This document shows, piece by piece, positions 58,899 to 64,000 of a DNA stretch of 64,000 nt. The stretch lies in the NCBI GenBank assembly GCA_022823225.1, contig JAJDXM010000086.1:1-64000 (forward strand), given 5' to 3'. Below the pieces are notes generated by a model that did not search any database, was not told where the DNA came from, and saw only the letters and a list, made by a program, of their open reading frames with translations. The DNA is from Gemmatimonadota bacterium (lineage in GTDB: Bacteria; Gemmatimonadota; Gemmatimonadetes; Longimicrobiales; Gaopeijiaceae). A program made the position numbers and the translations under genes. How positions within the stretch are numbered: position 1 is the stretch's first letter; each line of letters opens with the position of its first letter.

Positions 58899-60329
58899 AT
58901 GGCCGCGCGCACTGTGCTGCGGAACGAGTGGCGTCTGCTCATGGCCGACCGGGCGCTTCGGATCGTGCTGGGGCTCTTTGCCGTCCTGCTCCTCTACGCG
59001 CTGGCCAACGGCGTGGTCTGGTTGCGGTTTCAGGAGCGCATCGTGGAGACCGTGCAGACCGGCAACGCCGAGCGCGCCAGCGCCATCGAGCAGGAGCTGG
59101 CCGCCATTGCGAACGGCGCCGAGCCGGCTTCGCGCTTCTCCGATCCCCGGGACCCCTACGTGCTGGGCGGGGGCCGCGGCACCCACACGGCAGTCCTGAC
59201 GCCGGGTCCGCTGACGGCCCTGGCGGTCGGACAAAGCGATCTGCTGCCGTACTACTACGATGTCAACATCTACACGAACGAGTCGTCGTTCCAGCAGAAC
59301 GGCGAGGTCGAGAATCCGCTCAACCTGATGGTCGGACGCTTCGACCTGGCCTTCGTGGTCATCTACCTGCTGCCGCTACTCGTGCTGGCGCTCGGCTACA
59401 ACGTCCTGTCGGAGGAGCGCGAGCAGGGGACGCTGGCGCTGACGCTTTCGCAGCCGGTGTCGGCCCGCGGCGTCGTAGTGGCGAAGCTGGCTTTCCGGGC
59501 GCTTCTGGTCGTGGGAATGGTGCTGGCGGCCTCGCTGCTCGGCACTCTTGTCACCGGGGGCTTCGGCTCGCCCGGCCGGGTGCTTCTCTGGTGCGCCGCG
59601 GTCGTCATCTACGCGCTCTTCTGGTTCGTGCTCGCGGCGTGGGTGAACAGCCTGCGGCGTTCATCCGCCTGGAACGCCACGGTTCTGGTGGGCGCCTGGC
59701 TGGTCCTGGTGGTGGTGCTGCCGGCCACCATCAACATTGCGTCGGGACTGTTGCACCCGCTGCCGTCCCGCGTTCAGATGGTCTCCGCCCAGCGCGAGGC
59801 ATCGAACGACGCCGTGAACCGCCGCAGCGAACTCCTCGCCCGGTACCTGGAGGACCATCCGGAGATGGCGGAGGGCGTGGTGGCCGACGTCACGTTCTCG
59901 GGCGCGCTTGCCTGGGCCGCCACGGACGCGGTGAACAGCCGCCTGGAGGAGGTCACGGGGGAACACGATGCCCGCCGCGCCGAGCAGATCGCGCTGGTGC
60001 GCCGCTACCGGTTCCTGTCGCCGGCGCTCCTGGCCCAGGAGGTCCTCGTCGACGCCGCGGGGACGGGCGACGCGCGCTATGCCAGCTTCCAGTCGCAGGT
60101 GCGCGCGTTCGCGGAGCGATGGCGGGGGTTCTTCGTGCCCGCAATCCTCGCCGGCGAACAGATGGACGCCAGCGTCCTTCCCGATCTGCCCCGGTTCAGT
60201 CTCGCGGACGAGGAGGGCGCCGACGTTGCCCGCCGCGCGGCTGTTCCGCTGGCGGTCCTGGGCGGACTCCTCGTGTTGGTGAGCGCTGGCGCGGGGGTTG
60301 GCCTCGGTCGGGTGCGAGGCGCGGACTGA
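58899..60329 (+). CDS. ABC-2 type permease (DUF3526), second subunit
   Basis: 476 residues, starting one base after the previous stop. The layout is the same as its neighbour: N-terminal helix (about 20-40), extracytoplasmic loop, membrane cluster (about 145-290) with SEEREQGTLALTLSQPVSARG in the cytoplasmic loop, a soluble domain and a C-terminal helix (about 440-470). The two permeases are diverged duplicates that would form a heterodimer. Confidence 0.83.
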   Translation: MAARTVLRNEWRLLMADRALRIVLGLFAVLLLYALANGVVWLRFQERIVETVQTGNAERASAIEQELAAIANGAEPASRFSDPRDPYVLGGGRGTHTAVLTPGPLTALAVGQSDLLPYYYDVNIYTNESSFQQNGEVENPLNLMVGRFDLAFVVIYLLPLLVLALGYNVLSEEREQGTLALTLSQPVSARGVVVAKLAFRALLVVGMVLAASLLGTLVTGGFGSPGRVLLWCAAVVIYALFWFVLAAWVNSLRRSSAWNATVLVGAWLVLVVVLPATINIASGLLHPLPSRVQMVSAQREASNDAVNRRSELLARYLEDHPEMAEGVVADVTFSGALAWAATDAVNSRLEEVTGEHDARRAEQIALVRRYRFLSPALLAQEVLVDAAGTGDARYASFQSQVRAFAERWRGFFVPAILAGEQMDASVLPDLPRFSLADEEGADVARRAAVPLAVLGGLLVLVSAGAGVGLGRVRGAD

Positions 60330-60351
60330 TCCGGATGACCGCATCGAATGT

Positions 60352-60379
60352 CTGGCCCGCAAGGGCGGAGCCGGGCCAG
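60352..60379. terminator. Convergent-gene hairpin, possible bidirectional terminator
   Basis: Perfect 8-bp inverted repeat CTGGCCCG/CGGGCCAG with a 12-base loop, located exactly between the end of the second permease (60329) and the stop of the convergent barrel gene (60381). It lacks a T-tract on either strand, so factor-independent termination would be weak. Confidence 0.45.
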
Positions 60380-60380
60380 G

Positions 60381-62588
60381 TCAGGGCTGCCACAACCACG
60401 TCCCCTTGACGATGAGCTGGCGGCGGGTCGGGAATGGATCGAGAGCCCCGTCGTGCGAGGCGTTCTCGTTGTAGACGACGTAGAGGAACGAGAGCGGCCG
60501 GAACTCCCACGAGAGGCGTGCGTTCAGACTGGAAGCCTCGACCGCGGTGTTGTATTGCCAGATGCCGGAGACTTCGAAGCGGGGGTTCGGGGCCAGGCGG
60601 AGTTCGGGCGTGAGGAGGTGGGTGGTGCCGTCCGAGCCGCCGACGCCGCGGAACCGGTTGCGCTCCCAGGAAGCGAAGCCGACGACGTGCGGGGAGAGGA
60701 TGACCTTCGCCGAGAGCTCGCTCCTGTCGAGAGAGCCGTCGTAGAAGGGTCCGGTCGTGAAGCTTGCGCTGCCGGTCACATTCGCGGAGGGGTCGTACGA
60801 AGCCGCCGCGGTCCACCGGGTGAAGCTGTAGTCGCCGGGGGGCACGGTGATCCCCGGGATGGGCCGGAAGGGCCGCTTGAAACGCTGCCATTCCGGCCGC
60901 AGGGAGACGGCCACTTCGCCCCCGTTCTCCAGGAGGAAGGTGAGCGGCCGCACATTCCCGTATCCGGAGAAGAAGTCGCCCGAGGACGCCTCGTTGAAGA
61001 AGTAGAAGATGGCGGCCGGGGCGTAGGACCGCACCCACTCCGGCAGCCATTTCGGGCGGAGATCCAGGATGACGGCCGGACCCGTCAGGATGACGTCGTT
61101 CGCGAAGCGGAAGCCGGAGCGCGGCTCCCACTGGGGGCCCACGTACTCCTGCAGCCACCCGATGTATCCCCAGGGCGCGTAGTTTCCCACGAGCGCGTGC
61201 GCCGCCCAGCCGTCGCCTCCGTTTCCCTCGGTGAACGAGCGCGAGACCATCCCCCGCGCGACGAGGTTCGTCGTCGGGCGCAGGAACCAGTCGGCGGCTG
61301 CGACGGTGTTGAGCGCGGAGGCGCCAGCCGGCAGGCCCTGATCGTGCCGGGTGGCGACCAGCCCCCCGAGGCGCCCCATCGCGCCGACGTTTCGCACGTA
61401 GCGGCCCACGCCGAAGACGCTGCCGTCAACCGGCCCGACGCCCTCCTGCCGCAGGAGGAGCGCGCCGGCGCTGGACCTCGTCGATCGGTGCGTCACGCGG
61501 GCCCCGGCCGTTACCGGAACCGGCCGCCCCTCGCTGTCGAGTCCGATGCGGCGGCTGTAGAAGGGCGAGATGAGGTCGAGGCCCGTGTGGAAGAGGCCCG
61601 CGCTCTCCAGAAAGAAGGTGCGCCGCTCGGGGAAGAAGACCGGGAAGCGGTCGAGGTTGACCACCTGCCGGTCCACCTCGGCCTGGGCGAAGTCCATGTT
61701 GTAGGTCAGGTCGAGCACCGTGTTGGGCGTCATCGCCCACTTCAGGTCGACGCCTATGTCGCCCGTGGACGAACCGTCGCTGAACAACGCGCTTCCGGTC
61801 GACTCGGTGCGCCCCGCCATGTACGGCTGGATCTGCGCGTTGATGCCCGGCGGCGGCGGCGCGATCCCTTCGAGGCGTCCGGCGAAGGCCATGTCCCACG
61901 GTTCGACGCCGCGATGCCAGGGAGACCAGCCGCTCGTCTCCTGTATGGCGCGCGCCTCCCGGATGAAGTTGACCCGCCACCCTTCGCTGCCCGCGTAGCG
62001 GAGCGTCTTCCACGGGATGAACATCTCCACGGTCCATCCTCCTTCCACACGGGCGGTGCCCACGCGCCAGATCCCGTTCCACGACTCGTCAGCGTCACGT
62101 CCGTCGAAGACCAGCAGGTCGCGCTGCACCCCGTCGGGGGTCGTCATGAACGCCATGGCGAAGCGGCCGTCGCCAAAGCCGTCGAGCAGTACACCGAAAA
62201 CGTCGCTGGTCTCGTAGGCGAAGTCGCGGCGCAACCCTTCCGCCCGTGTGGCTCCGGGGGCGTCCGGTTCGGTCATCTCGGCCCCGACGTAGAGCCCCGC
62301 GCCGTCCCAGAGGAGTCGCACGACGGTGGGGGCGCGGCTCGGGGCTCCGGCCGCCGGGTCGACCTGGACGAAGGAGCCGATTCCCCGGGCCGCATCCCAG
62401 GTATCGTCGTCGAGACGCCCGTCGACCACCAGCGTACCGGTCGCCCGTGTTGCGTGGGCGACCGGGACCTCCTGTCCGGCGGCGGCGGATGGGAGGAAGG
62501 ACGCTGTGAGCGCACCGAATGCGAGGATGCACGAACGGTTCCCCCGATGGGATGGCGTCAGACGGGAAGGCACGCGGAAGCAGCGCAT
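60381..62588 (-). CDS. Outer-membrane beta-barrel with CBM9-like domain (DUF5916 type), second copy
   Basis: 735 residues from ATG 62586-62588. A signal peptide (ILAFGALTASFLPSAAAGQ) is followed by the CBM9-like domain (about 45-215: LVVDGRLDDDTWDAARG, LLWDGAGLYVGAEM, GWTVEMFIPWKTLRY) and a long barrel region (YNMDFAQAEVDRQVVNLDRFPVFFPERRTFFLE near 320, typical of DUF5916), ending KGTWLWQP with a C-terminal aromatic region. It is homologous to the protein at 2259-4997. Located beside an exporter, it may form an outer-membrane partner, but DUF5916 proteins are widespread and their role is not established. Confidence 0.8.
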   Translation of the reverse strand: MRCFRVPSRLTPSHRGNRSCILAFGALTASFLPSAAAGQEVPVAHATRATGTLVVDGRLDDDTWDAARGIGSFVQVDPAAGAPSRAPTVVRLLWDGAGLYVGAEMTEPDAPGATRAEGLRRDFAYETSDVFGVLLDGFGDGRFAMAFMTTPDGVQRDLLVFDGRDADESWNGIWRVGTARVEGGWTVEMFIPWKTLRYAGSEGWRVNFIREARAIQETSGWSPWHRGVEPWDMAFAGRLEGIAPPPPGINAQIQPYMAGRTESTGSALFSDGSSTGDIGVDLKWAMTPNTVLDLTYNMDFAQAEVDRQVVNLDRFPVFFPERRTFFLESAGLFHTGLDLISPFYSRRIGLDSEGRPVPVTAGARVTHRSTRSSAGALLLRQEGVGPVDGSVFGVGRYVRNVGAMGRLGGLVATRHDQGLPAGASALNTVAAADWFLRPTTNLVARGMVSRSFTEGNGGDGWAAHALVGNYAPWGYIGWLQEYVGPQWEPRSGFRFANDVILTGPAVILDLRPKWLPEWVRSYAPAAIFYFFNEASSGDFFSGYGNVRPLTFLLENGGEVAVSLRPEWQRFKRPFRPIPGITVPPGDYSFTRWTAAASYDPSANVTGSASFTTGPFYDGSLDRSELSAKVILSPHVVGFASWERNRFRGVGGSDGTTHLLTPELRLAPNPRFEVSGIWQYNTAVEASSLNARLSWEFRPLSFLYVVYNENASHDGALDPFPTRRQLIVKGTWLWQP

Positions 62589-62604
62589 CGCCCGCACTGA
62601 TCGT

Positions 62605-63042
62605 TCAGAACTGTGGACGCGGTTGATCCAGGTGCTCCTCGTCGGCGCATGCCGAGCACGAGCCGGCCTGACAGACACGGGCACTCCGCACCAGTGCGCC
62701 GGCGAGGATCAGGCTGCCGCCGGCCGACGTCACGTTCTCGGGCAGCGGTTCGAGCCAGCCGGCGAGGGAGGCCGCCCAGATCGCGGCCCCCCCTGCAAAG
62801 GTGAGGATCAGGGCCGCGTTCCGGCGGGCCGGGCCCATGACGAGTATCACCGCTCCGAGCAGGACGGTCCCAAGCCAAACGGCTCGCTCGACACCTTCGG
62901 AGAGCGCGAGCGCGGGTGCCGCCACGGCCAGGAACGGTGTGAGCGCACAGTGCAGGCCGCACCAGGCCGCGGCACACGCCGTCAGGCGCGATCCGGAAAC
63001 CAGATACGTCCTCGACGGGATAATCGCGAGAGAGTCTTTCAT
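62605..63042 (-). CDS. MerC-like membrane protein
   Basis: 145 residues. Four hydrophobic segments (about 20-47, 53-70, 75-95, 102-120). CGLHCALTPFLAVAAPAL near 28-45 matches the conserved MerC helix with its Cys pair, and a Cys-rich tail (CQAGSCSACADEEH) ends the protein. MerC proteins take up mercuric ion in mer operons, but many chromosomal homologues lie outside them. No merA or merR here. It lies 16 bases upstream of the DUF5916 barrel on the same strand, so they are probably co-transcribed. Confidence 0.72.
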   Translation of the reverse strand: MKDSLAIIPSRTYLVSGSRLTACAAAWCGLHCALTPFLAVAAPALALSEGVERAVWLGTVLLGAVILVMGPARRNAALILTFAGGAAIWAASLAGWLEPLPENVTSAGGSLILAGALVRSARVCQAGSCSACADEEHLDQPRPQF

Positions 63043-63190
63043 CGTGTCGGACTCCTGCTCCCGAGACCGCTGCGGGACCCCGGGGCTCCGGACGAGTCGT
63101 TTACGGGTCGGAGTGTGTCTCCGCCAGGACGACCGCGTCGGTGAGGGTGGCCCAGCGGCTGCATGAGCGCCGGCCGGGCTGGGACTCTGA

Positions 63191-63550
63191 TCAGATCAGG
63201 TGACCCGGGGGAGCCCTGGATTGAGTCGAGAAGCCGGGGTCGACCGCGACGAGGCGGGAACTCGCCTGAGGGTTGGCGCGGATGCCGTGGATCGCCGACC
63301 CGGGGATGACACCGGCGCGATTCGGGACCGACATGCACGTACCGGCATGGCCGCAGAGAACGCACTGAACGTGGGCGGACTGGCCGTCGCCCGGGTGGTC
63401 ATCGGTATCGCCGTGCCACTGGACGGCGTGCCGGTCGTCGTGGTTGTGGGATGCCTCGACGACCGACAACCCGAAGATCGCTGCAAGCTGGAAGAGAAGC
63501 GCAACGGCGGCGGTCTTCCGGATCCGGAACAGGTGGCTCGTCCTCAACAT
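63191..63550 (-). CDS. Small secreted His/Cys-rich protein (paralogue of 56327-56641)
   Basis: 119 residues. A signal-like segment (TAAVALLFQLAAIFGLSVVEA) leads to SHNHDD and a stretch rich in His and Asp (about 33-58), then CVLCGHAGTC and a C-terminal SRAPPGHLI. The order of motifs equals that of the protein at 56327-56641. The sequence suggests periplasmic metal binding (inference). It lies 148 bases upstream of merC on the same strand, so the two may be in one metal-related unit. Confidence 0.6.
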   Translation of the reverse strand: MLRTSHLFRIRKTAAVALLFQLAAIFGLSVVEASHNHDDRHAVQWHGDTDDHPGDGQSAHVQCVLCGHAGTCMSVPNRAGVIPGSAIHGIRANPQASSRLVAVDPGFSTQSRAPPGHLI

Positions 63551-63638
63551 GGGGGCAAAGGTAGTGCCGGCGACCGCCGCCCTACAAGGCTGTGCGAGTG
63601 ATGACTTCCGGTGGGCGGGCTTCGCTGGCCTCGAGTCA

Positions 63639-63704
63639 GTTAGGTATTGACATAAAATTATATTATATACTAACGTTGTGTTTCATCCTAACGACACCTA
63701 ACGA
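63639..63704 (+). promoter_or_regulatory. AT-rich promoter region with repeated CCTAACGA boxes
   Basis: About 29 bases (63645-63673) are almost all A/T in a very GC-rich window. TTGACA (63647-63652) looks like a -35 box, but the TATACT that follows (63666-63671) is only 13 bases away, so the -10 is uncertain. GTTAGG (63639) is inverted relative to CTAACG (63670), and two direct CCTAACGA copies (63687, 63697) lie 10 bases apart before the ATPase gene. This looks like an operator set for a DNA-binding repressor or activator. Confidence 0.5.
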
Positions 63705-63716
63705 TCAGGCGGACCC

Positions 63717-64000
63717 ATGGAAGCTGCAACCGTATTCCGGAACCCGTTCCGTCCCGGAGCTGGCCACACGCCCCCTTATCTGGCTGGAAGGAAGGAGGAG
63801 CGGAGGGAGTTTCGCAAGCTCCTCAGCCAGGAGACCGTCCTTTCCAATCTCGTCCTTACCGGGCTCCGCGGTGTCGGCAAGACGGTTCTTCTCGACACCT
63901 TCAAGCCACTGGCGGTGCAGGAAGGCTGGCTCTGGGTGGGCGCGGACCTTTCCGAGAGCACGACGGTCGACGAAGAGCGTCTGGCCACAAGGATCCTCAC
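63717..64000 (+). CDS. AAA-family ATPase, partial (runs off the window end)
   Basis: Open from ATG 63717 to the window edge, 94 residues visible. It starts with NPFRPGAGHTPPYLAGRKEE and has Walker A TGLRGVGKTVLL near 50-60, then a strand with GADLSES. This matches the orphan/archaeal-type ATP-binding proteins often found in accessory or mobile regions. CAGGCGG precedes the ATG. Its promoter is the AT-rich, repeat-bearing segment just upstream, which differs in composition from neighbours and suggests acquisition (inference). Confidence 0.65.
   Translation, partial: MEAATVFRNPFRPGAGHTPPYLAGRKEERREFRKLLSQETVLSNLVLTGLRGVGKTVLLDTFKPLAVQEGWLWVGADLSESTTVDEERLATRIL

Overview
This is a gene-dense, high-GC bacterial chromosome segment with a Gram-negative envelope: LptF/LptG, a SprA-like giant outer-membrane protein, two CBM9/DUF5916-type barrels, a type IV pilus secretin and a lipoprotein. 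The combination of SprA-like protein, DUF5916 barrels, DUF3526 ABC permeases and very high GC best fits Gemmatimonadota or a close FCB-group relative. This placement is an inference from gene content; no rRNA is present.

Layout. 1-5.0 kb (minus strand): a DUF5916 barrel, a thioredoxin-fold fusion protein and a UGSC-family selenoprotein whose in-frame TGA (442-444) is followed by a SECIS-like hairpin. 5-14.7 kb: a DapF-like epimerase with both catalytic Cys replaced by Ser, lptF-lptG, and the divergent 2,035-residue SprA-like gene. 14.8-17.6 kb: HhH protein, PilT, PilC. 17.8-24 kb: AGCS symporter, Pol IV, superoxide dismutase, MarC, a LysM protein and a glycosyltransferase. 24.1-31.4 kb: major pilin, four pilin-like or pilus accessory genes and pilMNOPQ, with pilQ split by a one-base frameshift. 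31.5-44.2 kb: aroC-aroK-topA-trmFO-xerC-hslV-hslU-argF-gcvT and a sigma-54 activator, mostly joined by 4-nt overlaps.

44.2-54.8 kb (minus strand) is a proteostasis block: dnaK-htrA-tRNA-Leu-tig-clpP-clpX-lon-engB-lipoprotein. Upstream of dnaK lies a good -24/-12 (sigma-54 type) promoter candidate, preceded by five copies of an imperfect palindrome (CTGCCATTTTGGCAG) spaced 30, 41, 40 and 42 bp. This looks like a helically phased enhancer array and is the most unusual regulatory structure in the window.

55.4-63.6 kb is accessory: a 74-residue protein plus an HD-domain (PhnZ/TmpB-like) protein, an ABC-2 exporter with two DUF3526 permeases, a second DUF5916 barrel, a MerC-like protein, and two related small His/Cys secreted proteins at the two outer edges of the exporter-barrel-MerC block. 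The window ends inside an AAA ATPase gene preceded by an AT-rich segment with repeated CCTAACGA boxes, probably the edge of another accessory element.

Coding is tight: many ATGA/GTGA overlaps and only one intergenic stretch longer than 300 bases (54844-55390).
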